From NCBI RefSeq assembly GCF_024158125.1, contig NZ_JAMZFT010000003.1, forward strand, positions 186,001 to 250,000: a DNA stretch of 64,000 nucleotides, written 5' to 3'. This stretch comes from Futiania mangrovi. GTDB lineage: Bacteria; Pseudomonadota; Alphaproteobacteria; Futianiales; Futianiaceae. A model generated the notes under the pieces. That model did no database searches, was not told where the DNA came from, and worked only from the letters and a program-made list of their open reading frames with translations. Positions 1 to 7,534 of the stretch are shown here, in pieces. Each line of letters starts with the position of its first letter. The first letter of the stretch is position 1. Made by a program: the position numbers and the translations under genes.

Positions 1-1
1 T

Positions 2-1336
2 TTCACCAAGCTCTGGTCCGGCCAGACCTACCAGGGCTTCCGCGAGCAGATGAAGTCCATCACCCACCGCCTGCCCGGCGGGCTGGAGCGCGTGGCGCGC
101 CGGGTGGAGGAGTTCACAAAGGGCATGGCCTTCGGCGGCACCCTGTTCGAGGAGATGGGCTTCCAGTATTTCGGCCCGATCGACGGCCACGACCTCGACG
201 TGCTGCTGCCCGTGCTGCAGAACGTGCGGGAGCAGGAGAACGGCCCGATCCTCGTCCACGTGGTCACGCAGAAGGGCAAGGGCTATCCGCCGGCGGAAGC
301 CTCCGCCGACAAGTACCATGGCGTCTCCAAGTTCGATCCCGCGACCGGCGCGCAGAAAAAAAGCATCGCAAACGCGCCCAGTTACACGCGAGTCTTCGCA
401 GATTACCTCATCAAGGAAGCCGACCGCGACACCCGCATCGTCGCGGTCACGGCGGCGATGCCGGACGGCACGGGCCTCAATCTTTTCGCCAAGGCGCATC
501 CCGACCGCTGCTTCGACGTCGGCATCGCGGAGCAGCACGGCGTGACCTTCGCGGCGGGGCTGGCTGCAGAGGGGATGCGGCCCTTCGCGGCGATCTACTC
601 GACCTTCCTGCAGCGCGCCTACGACCAGGTGGTGCACGACGTCGCGATCCAGAACCTGCCGGTGCGCTTCGCCATCGACCGGGCGGGCCTCGTCGGCGCG
701 GACGGCGCGACGCACGCAGGGTCCTTCGACCTCGCCTATCTCTGCTGCCTGCCGAACTTCGTGGTGATGGCGGCCGCGGACGAGCGGGAACTCGCCCGGA
801 TGGTCGCGACCGCCGCCCGGCACGACAGCGGGCCCATCGCCTTCCGCTATCCGCGCGGCGAGGGGGTTGGCGTGGAACTCCCTGAAATTGCTGAGGTTTT
901 TGAGATCGGCAAGGGGCGCATCGTGCGCGAGGGGACGGACGTCGCCATCCTCTCCCTCGGCGCCCGCTTAGGCGAAGCGCAGAAGGCCGCCGAGACCCTT
1001 GCAGATCAAGGGGTTAGCGCCACCGTCGCAGACGCGCGCTTCGCCAAGCCGCTCGACCACGACCTCATACGCCGCCTTGCGTCGTCCCATGCGGCGCTCA
1101 TCACGATCGAGGAAGGCTCAACCGGCGGTTTCGGCGCACATGTGCTGCACTTTTTGAGCGAAGAGGGCCTGCTCGACGGCGCCCTGAAGGTGCGGACGAT
1201 GACACTTCCCGACCGGTTCATCGACCACGATACGCCGGAAAAACAATATGTTGAGGCGGGGCTTTCATGCGACGACATCGTCCGCCTCGCCCGCTCCCTC
1301 GTGGCTGCGCGGGGCGGCAAGCGCCTCTCGGCCTGA
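2..1336 (+). CDS. dxs: 1-deoxy-D-xylulose-5-phosphate synthase, 5'-truncated by the window edge
   Basis: Makes DXP from pyruvate and glyceraldehyde 3-phosphate, the first step of the MEP isoprenoid pathway, using thiamine diphosphate. The open frame runs in from the window edge, so the N-terminal ThDP-binding part is missing and about 444 residues of the usual 630-650 are visible. Visible family motifs include the linker KLWSG...YQGFR, the pyrimidine-binding segment with [18 protein letters not shown] (the E of AEQH is the catalytic glutamate), and [15 protein letters not shown]. The C-terminal transketolase domain ends normally at a TGA. tlyA follows 82 nt downstream, as is common in alphaproteobacteria. 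Identification is secure. Confidence 0.96.
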   Translation, partial: FTKLWSGQTYQGFREQMKSITHRLPGGLERVARRVEEFTKGMAFGGTLFEEMGFQYFGPIDGHDLDVLLPVLQNVREQENGPILVHVVTQKGKGYPPAEASADKYHGVSKFDPATGAQKKSIANAPSYTRVFADYLIKEADRDTRIVAVTAAMPDGTGLNLFAKAHPDRCFDVGIAEQHGVTFAAGLAAEGMRPFAAIYSTFLQRAYDQVVHDVAIQNLPVRFAIDRAGLVGADGATHAGSFDLAYLCCLPNFVVMAAADERELARMVATAARHDSGPIAFRYPRGEGVGVELPEIAEVFEIGKGRIVREGTDVAILSLGARLGEAQKAAETLADQGVSATVADARFAKPLDHDLIRRLASSHAALITIEEGSTGGFGAHVLHFLSEEGLLDGALKVRTMTLPDRFIDHDTPEKQYVEAGLSCDDIVRLARSLVAARGGKRLSA

Positions 1337-1341
1337 GGCAA

Positions 1342-1378
1342 TTCCCCATGCGCGCCCATGCACGAAACCCATGGGGAA
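1342..1378. repeat. Inverted repeat between dxs and tlyA
   Basis: A perfect 9-bp inverted repeat, TTCCCCATG at 1342-1350 and CATGGGGAA at 1370-1378, with a 19-nt loop, sits in the dxs-tlyA spacer. The spacer is unusually rich in CCCATG words, which recur up to the tlyA start. No T-run follows, so a simple rho-independent terminator is unlikely. It could be a protein-binding site or an mRNA hairpin near the tlyA ribosome entry. Confidence 0.5.
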
Positions 1379-1418
1379 AGTGCATGAGAATGCCCATGCA
1401 AGCGCCCATGTTGCGCGC

Positions 1419-2180
1419 ATGAGCGACCGGCTCCGCGCCGACCTCGCGCTCGTCCGGGCGGGTCTCTGCCCGACCCGCGCGCGCGCCCAGGCCGCCATCG
1501 CGGAGGGGCGCGTGAGCGTCTCCGGCGCCCCCGTCACCCGCCCCGGCCAGCAGGTCGACCCGGACGTCCTCGTCCTCGCGCCCGACCCCGCCGACCGGTG
1601 GGTGAGCCGGGGCGCGCGAAAGCTCGACGCCGCCCTCGACCGCTTCGGCATTTCGCCCGCGGGGCTTTCCTGCCTCGACCTCGGCGCGTCGACCGGCGGC
1701 TTCACGCAGGTGCTGCTGGAGCGCGGCGCGGCGTCCGTCCTCGCCCTCGACGTCGGCCACGGGCAGCTTGCGCCCGAGATCGCCGCCGACCCCCGCGTGA
1801 CTTCGCGCGAGGGGGTGAACGCCCGCGACCTGACCGCCGCCGACCTACCCCAACCGCCGGAGTTGATCGTCGCGGACCTCTCCTTCATCTCGCTGACGCT
1901 GGCGCTGCCGCCGGCGCTCGCGCTCAGCCTGCCCGGCGCCCGCCTCGTCGCGCTGGTGAAGCCGCAGTTCGAGGCCGGGCGCGACGCGCTGGCCAGGGGC
2001 GGCATCGTGCGCGATCCTGCTGCCCGCGCCGCGGCGCTGGCCCGCGTGCGGGAGATGCTGGCCGCCCACGGCTGGCGCGTTCTGGGCGAGATGGAGAGCC
2101 CGATCCCCGGCGGCGACGGCAATATCGAGTACCTGGTCGCCGCGGCGAAGGAGCCTCAGCCCGCCAGGCCCATCGCGTAG
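1419..2180 (+). CDS. tlyA: TlyA family rRNA (cytidine-2'-O)-methyltransferase / hemolysin-like
   Basis: Predicted SAM-dependent 2'-O-methyltransferase acting on rRNA cytidines. The 253-residue protein begins with an S4 RNA-binding domain (about residues 5-65, RADLALVRAGLCPTRARAQA), followed by an FtsJ-like methyltransferase fold with SAM motif I DLGASTGGFTQ and a later VKPQFE motif. Length is normal for the family (240-270). The frame stays open upstream to 1248, but the ATG at 1419 gives the usual MSDRLRADLALV start, so upstream ATGs inside the CCCATG-rich spacer were rejected. It follows dxs and may share its transcript. The 3' end overlaps the convergent MAPEG gene by 25 nt. Confidence 0.9.
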   Translation: MSDRLRADLALVRAGLCPTRARAQAAIAEGRVSVSGAPVTRPGQQVDPDVLVLAPDPADRWVSRGARKLDAALDRFGISPAGLSCLDLGASTGGFTQVLLERGAASVLALDVGHGQLAPEIAADPRVTSREGVNARDLTAADLPQPPELIVADLSFISLTLALPPALALSLPGARLVALVKPQFEAGRDALARGGIVRDPAARAAALARVREMLAAHGWRVLGEMESPIPGGDGNIEYLVAAAKEPQPARPIA

Positions 2181-2548
2181 AGCACCACGTTCGCCGCCGC
2201 CGCGAGCGCCAGGATCGTGATCGTCGTCGTCATGCCGACGAGGCGGAACCGCATCGGCTCCGGATCCTGGCTCATGCCCCAGGCGTGCGCGATGCGGCCG
2301 AGCAGCAGCGCCGCCCCCGCCGCATGGACCATCCACCACGGCGCGCCCTGCAATTCCGCCAGCCCGATCAGCAGCACGGCGAACGGCACGTGTTCGGCGA
2401 AGTTCTGCTGCACCCGGATCCGCCGGACGAGCGGACCCTGCCCCCCGTCGCCCAGTGCCACGCCGAACCGTTCCCGCGCGTTGATGACCCGAAACGTCAG
2501 CACGAGATGGAGGAGCGCGAGCGCGCCCGCATAAAGCCCGGTAATCAA
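2156..2548 (-). CDS. MAPEG family membrane protein
   Basis: A 130-residue integral membrane protein of the MAPEG superfamily (membrane-associated proteins in eicosanoid and glutathione metabolism). Hydrophobic segments lie near residues 3-20, 55-72, 75-90 and 105-127. The family signature region is visible as RVQQNFAEHVPFAVLLIGLA (an N, E and P pattern typical of MAPEG) with RIAHAWG further on. Some bacterial members have glutathione transferase or peroxidase activity, but the substrate cannot be told here. It is convergent with tlyA and overlaps its 3' end. Confidence 0.85.
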   Translation of the reverse strand: MITGLYAGALALLHLVLTFRVINARERFGVALGDGGQGPLVRRIRVQQNFAEHVPFAVLLIGLAELQGAPWWMVHAAGAALLLGRIAHAWGMSQDPEPMRFRLVGMTTTITILALAAAANVVLYAMGLAG

Positions 2549-2639
2549 GAAATATCCCCCCCTTGCTGGCGTCTGCTATACGGATGAGACGCGCCCCCGG
2601 ATGCGCACGGCGGCGAATCCCTGCCCGCGGCCTTGCGCC

Positions 2640-4199
2640 ATGAGCATGACCCCAACGCGAACCGCACGAAAGCCCCGCATGAGCCGTCCCCGCCGCCCCG
2701 CCCGCCCCCGCAAGCCCGCGGCCTCCGCGCCCGCGCCCTCGCGTGTCGAGACCTTGCGGATCGTGGGCCTCGGCCACCTCGGCGACGGCGTCGCGCATCT
2801 GGAGGGGGGCGCGGTCCACGTCCCCCTGACCGCGCCGGGCGATCTGGTGCGCGCGCGCGTCGCCGGCGCCCGTGCCGAGGTGCTGGAGGTGCTGGAGGAA
2901 GGCCCCGACCGCGTCCCCGCCCCCTGCCCCGCGTTCGGCACCTGCGGCGGGTGCAGCGTGCAGCATCTCTCCGCCCCCGCGCAGGCCGATTTCAAGCGGC
3001 AGGCGGTCCTCGGCGCGCTTGCCGCCCACGGGATCGAGGCCGTGGTGGACGCGACCGTCGCCACGCCCCCCGGCACCCGGCGGCGCGCGGCCTTGACGCT
3101 CAGGCCGCGGGAGAGGAACACCGCCGCCGTTGGCTTTCAGGCGCGCGGCACGAACGCGGTGGTCGATCTCGACGCCTGCCCCGTGCTGCACCCGGCGCTG
3201 TCGGCCCTGATCGCGCCGCTGAAGGCGCTCGCCCCGCGTCTCCTCAAGCCGAAGTCGGAGATGCGCGCCCATCTCCTCCTGACCGGGGCGGGCGTGGATC
3301 TGGAGCTTGCGGGCGGCCGCGCGCCCGACGCCGCCCTGCTGATGGACCTGGCGGAGTTCGCGGGCGCGCACGACCTCGCCCGTCTGACGCTGGACCGGGA
3401 GGTGGTGGCGCTGCGCCGTCCGCCCGTGTTGCGCGTGGGCGGTGCGCCCGTGCCCGTGCCGCCGCGCGTCTTCGCGCAGGCGAGTGCGGAGGGAGAGGCC
3501 GCCCTGATCGCCGCGGTTCTGGCGGGGTTGGAGGGGATGGACCCGCCGCCGGACCGCATCCTCGACCTGTTTTGCGGCGTCGGCACCTTCGCCTTTCCGC
3601 TGGCCGCGATTGCGCCTGTGCATGGGGTGGAGGGCGATGCGGATGCGCTGGCCGCGTTCGAAGGCGGCATCCGCGCGCTGGATCGGGAGCGTGGGGGCGC
3701 GAGTGCCGCCGCCAAGCGGTTGAGTTTCGCCCGCCGCGACCTGTTTCGCAGCCCCTTGCGGGTGGAGGAGTTGGCGGGCGCGACCCTCGGCAGGCCGCTA
3801 TCCGCTCAAGTGCCCAGGGGGGTGCCCAAAGGCGCGGGCCAGGATGCCTCCGGTGGCGTCTATGGGCCGGAATCCGGGAGCGTATCGGGGGGCGCCTCTG
3901 CCGCCACGGGCGCGGGCCTGCTGTCCGGCGGTCCGCACGCGGGCGCCTCGCATCTGGAGACGGCCGCCGTCGTCATCGACCCGCCGCGCGCGGGGGCCGA
4001 GGCGCAGTTTCGCGAGCTTGCCGCCGCCCGCGCGACCGGCCTGATCCCCCGGATCGTGTCGGTGTCCTGCAACCCCGCGACGTTCGCGCGCGACGCGCGC
4101 ATCCTGCTCGACGCCGGCTACACCCTCACCCGAGTCACACCCATCGACCAGTTCGTCTGGTCCGCCCATGTGGAGGTCGTCGGGGTGTTTGGGACTTGA
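2640..4199 (+). CDS. Class I SAM-dependent RNA methyltransferase (TrmA/RlmD/RlmC family)
   Basis: Predicted 5-methyluridine methyltransferase of rRNA or tRNA. A Cys cluster for a [4Fe-4S] centre is visible (CPAFGTCGGC, with a later CPVLHP supplying the fourth Cys). The SAM motif is DLFCGVGTFAFPLA, followed by the DPPRAG motif and SVSCNP, which holds the catalytic Cys. An N-terminal TRAM-like segment (VETLRIVGLGHLGDGVAHLEGG) precedes the cluster. Unusually, about 50 residues of Gly/Ser/Ala-rich sequence lie between DLFRSP and VVIDPPRAG. ATGs at 2601, 2640 and 2679 are possible and none has a good ribosome-binding site, so the start is uncertain. Family assignment is firm, but the exact target base is not. 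Confidence 0.85.
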   Translation: MSMTPTRTARKPRMSRPRRPARPRKPAASAPAPSRVETLRIVGLGHLGDGVAHLEGGAVHVPLTAPGDLVRARVAGARAEVLEVLEEGPDRVPAPCPAFGTCGGCSVQHLSAPAQADFKRQAVLGALAAHGIEAVVDATVATPPGTRRRAALTLRPRERNTAAVGFQARGTNAVVDLDACPVLHPALSALIAPLKALAPRLLKPKSEMRAHLLLTGAGVDLELAGGRAPDAALLMDLAEFAGAHDLARLTLDREVVALRRPPVLRVGGAPVPVPPRVFAQASAEGEAALIAAVLAGLEGMDPPPDRILDLFCGVGTFAFPLAAIAPVHGVEGDADALAAFEGGIRALDRERGGASAAAKRLSFARRDLFRSPLRVEELAGATLGRPLSAQVPRGVPKGAGQDASGGVYGPESGSVSGGASAATGAGLLSGGPHAGASHLETAAVVIDPPRAGAEAQFRELAAARATGLIPRIVSVSCNPATFARDARILLDAGYTLTRVTPIDQFVWSAHVEVVGVFGT

Positions 4200-4270
4200 A
4201 AGGCGAATATGTGGACGCAAGCACCACTAGACTAGTTGCAGCCACACTTGTCACAGTTTATCGTAGCTTC

Positions 4271-5059
4271 ATGCACAGTTTTATTGCCTTCATTGATGAG
4301 TCGGGGGACGATGGCCTGCGGAATTTTCGGAGGCCTGGTGTCGCAGGCGGCGCATCCACTTTCCTAACAATTTGCGCCTGCTTAATAAGGGCCACAAACG
4401 ATGTCGAAACCGTACAATGGCGTGACGAAATCAAAGAAGGCTCGGGCAAGCGCTCAAAAGGAAGAGACATTCACTTTGCAGACTTCAATCACGCGCAAAA
4501 GCGTTTTGCGTGCCAAAAAATACAAAGCCTACCTTTGAGATATATTGCAGCCATATCACACAAACCATCGATACCAGAAGGCACCTACAATACGAAGAAT
4601 GCTCTATATTTTTACATGACTCGTTATGTGATTGAGCGAATTTCTTGGTTTTGTAGAGACATGCGCCCTACAGTTCGCGAAGGAGATGGCCGTGTAAAAA
4701 TTGTTTTTTCCAGGCGGGGAGGAATGTCTTACGAAGATTTCAAAAAATACCTTGAAATACTTAAGCAAAGCCCTCAAAACTCGATACATTGGCCAGTTAT
4801 TGATATTGAATCGATAAAGGCTGAGGATCACTCGCGTGTCGCAGGCCTTCAGCTTGCAGATTGCGGCGCCAGTGCATTTTCATGCGCACTGGAGCCTGAT
4901 ACGTTCGGGAACGTGGAAAGCCAATACTTGGCGATCCTAAAGAGAAACATTTATAGCAAGAACGGAAATTTTTTGAGCTACGGATTTAAATTATTCCCCA
5001 ATTTTCAGGGAATTGACCTTAGTGAAGATCAAATTTGCAGCATAAATCTTTTGAGGTAA
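4271..5059 (+). CDS. DUF3800 domain-containing protein
   Basis: A 262-residue DUF3800 protein. The hallmark FIDESGDDG lies at residues 7-15, and the C-terminal SRVAGLQLADCGAS matches the conserved GLQLAD block. DUF3800 has been placed in the RNase H-like fold by its conserved acidic residues and is often found in accessory and defence-rich regions, but its biochemical role is unsettled. Base composition drops sharply (many AAA, ATA, TTT codons) relative to the flanking genes, which is good evidence of recent transfer. The ATG at 4271 was chosen because it places the DESGD motif at the very N-terminus. A GTG at 4211 is the alternative. An ACTAGACTAGT palindrome lies upstream at 4226-4236. Confidence 0.82.
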   Translation: MHSFIAFIDESGDDGLRNFRRPGVAGGASTFLTICACLIRATNDVETVQWRDEIKEGSGKRSKGRDIHFADFNHAQKRFACQKIQSLPLRYIAAISHKPSIPEGTYNTKNALYFYMTRYVIERISWFCRDMRPTVREGDGRVKIVFSRRGGMSYEDFKKYLEILKQSPQNSIHWPVIDIESIKAEDHSRVAGLQLADCGASAFSCALEPDTFGNVESQYLAILKRNIYSKNGNFLSYGFKLFPNFQGIDLSEDQICSINLLR

Positions 5060-5241
5060 GGCAGGTGGCCCCCCGGGCCATGATTGCACGAACGTGCCTG
5101 CGAACTTTCGAACGCTCTGGCTGATTCCGGCGCATGACCACCCAATACACAATGTAGCAGAATCCGCTATTCCGTCAAGACCATGGAGATAGATGGTCCA
5201 AACTTTATATAATTATCAATTAGTTAGTAGATGCCCCCCCC
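5060..5241. other. Spacer with hairpins downstream of the DUF3800 gene
   Basis: No gene seen. It contains a tight hairpin TGGCCC(CCC)GGGCCA at 5066-5080 just after the DUF3800 stop codon, a second GCACG/CGTGC inverted repeat at 5086-5097, and GACCAT/ATGGTC at 5179-5198 followed by an AT-rich run (about 5200-5230). The first hairpin may help end the DUF3800 transcript, but no T-run follows it. Confidence 0.4.
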
Positions 5242-5312
5242 CTAATCCCACCCTCGCCCGCCGTCGCCCTGCCCCAGGGCGCGGTGGCGGAGCAGATGGT
5301 CGGCGAGGGCCA
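5242..5312 (-). repeat. Displaced duplicate of the aroC 3' end (att-like copy A)
   Basis: 71 bp identical at 69 positions to 6390-6460, the end of aroC including its TAG stop codon. On the minus strand it still reads as the last 22 or so aroC residues ([20 protein letters not shown] then stop). The differences are 5256/6404 (CGA versus AGA, both Arg) and 5309/6457 (Ala versus Val). Such coding-conserved divergence suggests the two copies came from two related aroC genes rather than from a recent slip. It ends exactly at the stop codon, as att sites at gene 3' ends often do. Confidence 0.8.
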
Positions 5313-5320
5313 TCGCCCCA

Positions 5321-5839
5321 TCACCCCGCCGGGTCGGGTTGCCGCAGGCCCAGATTGATCAGCCGGTATTTCATCGCCTGCCTTGAGACGTCGAAGCGCT
5401 GGGCCAGTTCCGCGTAATTGCTGCCGTTTGGGGCAGCGTATTTTTCGATCACCTTGCGCGGCATCAGGACGTCGGCGGCGAAGCGGTTCGCCTGCACCTC
5501 GTCCTTGTAGTCGAGCGGGTTCGCCTCGTTCCTGTTGCGCGCCTCGTCGAACAGGCGGTCGAGGTGTTCCCCCACGCCCAGCTTGTGACGGTGCAGCAGA
5601 TAGTGGCCGAGTTCGTGCGCCGCCGTGAAGCGCTTGCGCTGCGGCCCCTCGTTCCGGTTCACGACGATGCGGTATTCGCCGGGCCCGCTGCGGATGATCT
5701 TGCCCGAATCCCCCGCGGGCATCGTCGCTTCCTCGTAGTCGATGCCGAGCGCCCGGATCAGCCCAACGACATCCCGCGCCTCCTCCGTGCTGAAGAAGGC
5801 GGCGAGCTTTCCCATTTCCCCTTTGAAATCAGCGGTCAT
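5321..5839 (-). CDS. ImmA/IrrE family metallo-endopeptidase
   Basis: A 172-residue protein with a zinc-protease HELGH at residues 75-79 (context FTAAHELGHYLLHR) and a downstream DEVQANRFAADVLMP block carrying the third ligand region, the standard ImmA/IrrE (COG2856) pattern. The last 35 residues (YAELAQRFDVSRQAMKYRL) look like a helix-turn-helix. Family members cleave repressors or antitoxins in phage, ICE and stress systems. The partner here is unknown. Its start overlaps the end of the upstream membrane-protein gene by 11 nt, which points to translational coupling. Its stop lies 8 nt from the displaced aroC 3' end, inside the repeat-bounded segment. Confidence 0.88.
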   Translation of the reverse strand: MTADFKGEMGKLAAFFSTEEARDVVGLIRALGIDYEEATMPAGDSGKIIRSGPGEYRIVVNRNEGPQRKRFTAAHELGHYLLHRHKLGVGEHLDRLFDEARNRNEANPLDYKDEVQANRFAADVLMPRKVIEKYAAPNGSNYAELAQRFDVSRQAMKYRLINLGLRQPDPAG

Positions 5840-6329
5840 CGTTCTTGTCCAGGGAATCGAGTTCTTGATTCTCGGCCTCTATGCCGATGGGACTTTCGGC
5901 CCCCTCCGACCGCACAGGCCGTCCGTTCTTCTCCAGCCACGCCTCTGCAGCCCCTCGCGCGGCGGGCGGAGCGACTTCTCTAGCTACCACATCTGCGCAT
6001 TCCTGCGCAGCTTCGCGCGCCGCCTCCAAGGCGTCACGCCGGACTGTGACGAATCCGATAAGCGCACCGACTGCCAATGTAACGCCAAGAATGGTAAGGC
6101 TTATGGAAACAAAATCAAGTCGTCCCAACTGCGACGCGACGGAGATCGCGTCTCCGCTAAGCTCGCAAAGCGCATCGACACCTTCGGCGTCGGCGCGGGC
6201 AGCCCTGTCGAAATAGCCGCCCTGCCACGCAATCCAATAAAGGTAGCCGAGCGCGGCGGCCCAAAAGCAATGGAAGAAAATGTTGGCTGCGCCTCCAATT
6301 CCGAAGGACGCGCGCTTTTTCCCGGACAT
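5829..6329 (-). CDS. Hypothetical two-helix membrane protein coupled to the ImmA-like protease
   Basis: 166 residues, not recognised. Two hydrophobic segments are visible, near residues 12-35 (ANIFFHCFWAAALGYLYWIA) and 70-95 (FVSISLTILGVTLAVGALIG), followed by an Ala/Glu-rich, probably helical, soluble tail. The ATG at 6329 has a GAGG five nucleotides upstream and is preferred over the GTG at 6335. It is the first gene of a two-gene unit with the ImmA/IrrE-like protease, so it could be the substrate, anchor or sensor for that protease. That is inference from the arrangement only. Confidence 0.6.
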   Translation of the reverse strand: MSGKKRASFGIGGAANIFFHCFWAAALGYLYWIAWQGGYFDRAARADAEGVDALCELSGDAISVASQLGRLDFVSISLTILGVTLAVGALIGFVTVRRDALEAAREAAQECADVVAREVAPPAARGAAEAWLEKNGRPVRSEGAESPIGIEAENQELDSLDKNDDR

Positions 6330-6389
6330 ATACACCTCGACACCACGAACGACGTCGAGTTTATCCGGAAATCTGCACTTCGCTAAACT

Positions 6390-6460
6390 CTAATCCCACC
6401 CTCTCCCGCCGTCGCCCTGCCCCAGGGCGCGGTGGCGGAGCAGATGGTCGGCGAGGACCA
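6390..6460 (-). repeat. aroC 3' end repeat (att-like copy B, within aroC)
   Basis: The in-gene partner of the 5242-5312 repeat, at an offset of 1,148 bp in the same orientation. It covers the final codons and stop of the intact aroC. The intervening 1.08 kb (5313-6389) carries the protease and membrane-protein genes. Confidence 0.8.
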
Positions 6461-7490
6461 GCGCGAGCATCGCCTCCCCTACCGGCACGGCGCGGATGCC
6501 GACGCACGGGTCGTGGCGGCCTTTCGTGACGATCTCCGTCTCCTGCCCGAAGCGGTCGAGCGTGCGGCGCGGCGTCAGGATGCTCGACGTCGGCTTCACC
6601 GCGAAGCGCGCCACCACCTCCTGCCCCGTCGAGATGCCGCCCAGGATGCCGCCCGCGTGGTTCGCCAGGAATTCGGGCGCGCCGTCCGCGCCCTTGCGCA
6701 TCTCGTCGGCGTTTTCCTCCCCCGTCAGCGCGGCGCTGGCGAAGCCCGCCCCGATCTCCACGCCCTTGACCGCGTTGATGGACATGAGGGCCGCGGCCAG
6801 GTCGCTGTCGAGCTTGCCGTAGACCGGCGCGCCCAGACCTGCCGGCACGCCCATCGCCCGCACCTCGATCACCGCGCCGACCGACGATCCGGCCTTGCGG
6901 ATGCGGTCGAGGTCGTGGGCCCACGCCTCCGCCGTTTCGCCGTCCGGGCAGAAGAACGGATTTTCCGCCACCTGCGCCCAGTCCCAGCGTTCGGGGTCGA
7001 TGCCGCGCGCGCCCATCTGGACCATCGCGCCGCGCACCTCCATCCCCGCCGCCGCGATCACCTTGCGCGCGACCGCCCCCGCCGCGACGCGGGCCGCGGT
7101 TTCCCGCGCGCTCGACCGTCCGCCGCCGCGCGGGTCGCGCAGGCCGTACTTCGCCCAATAGGTGTAGTCCGCGTGGCCCGGGCGGAACTTGTCGGCGATG
7201 TCGCCATAGTCCTTCGAGCGCTGGTCCGTGTTCTCGATCATCAGCGAGACCGGCGTGCCCGTCGTCACCCCCTCGTAGGTACCCGAGAGGATCCGCACCC
7301 GGTCCGGCTCCCGCCGCTGCGTGGTGTAGCGCGACTGGCCCGGCCTGCGCCGGTCGAGCCAGGGCTGGATGTCGTCTTCCGTCAGCGCGATGCCGGGCGG
7401 GCATCCGTCGACGACGCAGCCGAGCGCGGGCCCGTGGCTCTCGCCCCAGGTCGTCATGCGGAACAGATGGCCGAAGGTGTTGTGTGTCAT
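6390..7490 (-). CDS. aroC: Chorismate synthase
   Basis: Converts 5-enolpyruvylshikimate 3-phosphate to chorismate using reduced FMN, the last common step of aromatic amino acid synthesis. 366 residues, normal length. Motifs: N-terminal [18 protein letters not shown], then [18 protein letters not shown], and near the C-terminus the FMN-binding [11 protein letters not shown] and [15 protein letters not shown]. Its last codons are duplicated at 5242-5312, so the natural 3' end may have been supplied by an inserted element while the reading frame was kept intact. The start ATG follows an AAGG-like ribosome-binding site. Confidence 0.97.
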   Translation of the reverse strand: MTHNTFGHLFRMTTWGESHGPALGCVVDGCPPGIALTEDDIQPWLDRRRPGQSRYTTQRREPDRVRILSGTYEGVTTGTPVSLMIENTDQRSKDYGDIADKFRPGHADYTYWAKYGLRDPRGGGRSSARETAARVAAGAVARKVIAAAGMEVRGAMVQMGARGIDPERWDWAQVAENPFFCPDGETAEAWAHDLDRIRKAGSSVGAVIEVRAMGVPAGLGAPVYGKLDSDLAAALMSINAVKGVEIGAGFASAALTGEENADEMRKGADGAPEFLANHAGGILGGISTGQEVVARFAVKPTSSILTPRRTLDRFGQETEIVTKGRHDPCVGIRAVPVGEAMLALVLADHLLRHRALGQGDGGRGWD

Positions 7491-7534
7491 GACCTTGGGG
7501 TTTTAGGCCGCGGCCCGCCGCCCGTCAAAGCCTC

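Larger units (their letters stand above)
4200..6389. other. Accessory island adjoining the aroC 3' end
   Basis: A stretch whose content differs from its housekeeping neighbours. It holds a low-GC DUF3800 gene, a spacer with hairpins, a displaced copy of the aroC 3' end, an ImmA/IrrE-like protease gene and a small membrane-protein gene. The right part (5313-6389) is bounded by 71-bp direct repeats derived from the last codons of aroC. The left edge abuts the RNA methyltransferase stop codon, with no repeat seen there. No integrase or transposase is present. Likely a remnant or small non-autonomous element, or a place where cassettes accumulate. Confidence 0.6.

Noticed and set aside
28-279. 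Minus-strand open frame over dxs
   Set aside because: Shadow of dxs with Ser/Arg-rich composition and no recognisable start or motif.
1845-3623. 592-residue minus-strand frame across tlyA, the MAPEG gene and the RNA methyltransferase
   Set aside because: Composition is a GC-rich shadow; no motif and no start context.
2633-4196. Long + frame running into the DUF3800 gene (808 aa)
   Set aside because: The first 546 residues are an Arg/Gly-rich shadow of the RNA methyltransferase. Only the part from 4271 is real; the fusion is an artefact of a missing stop.
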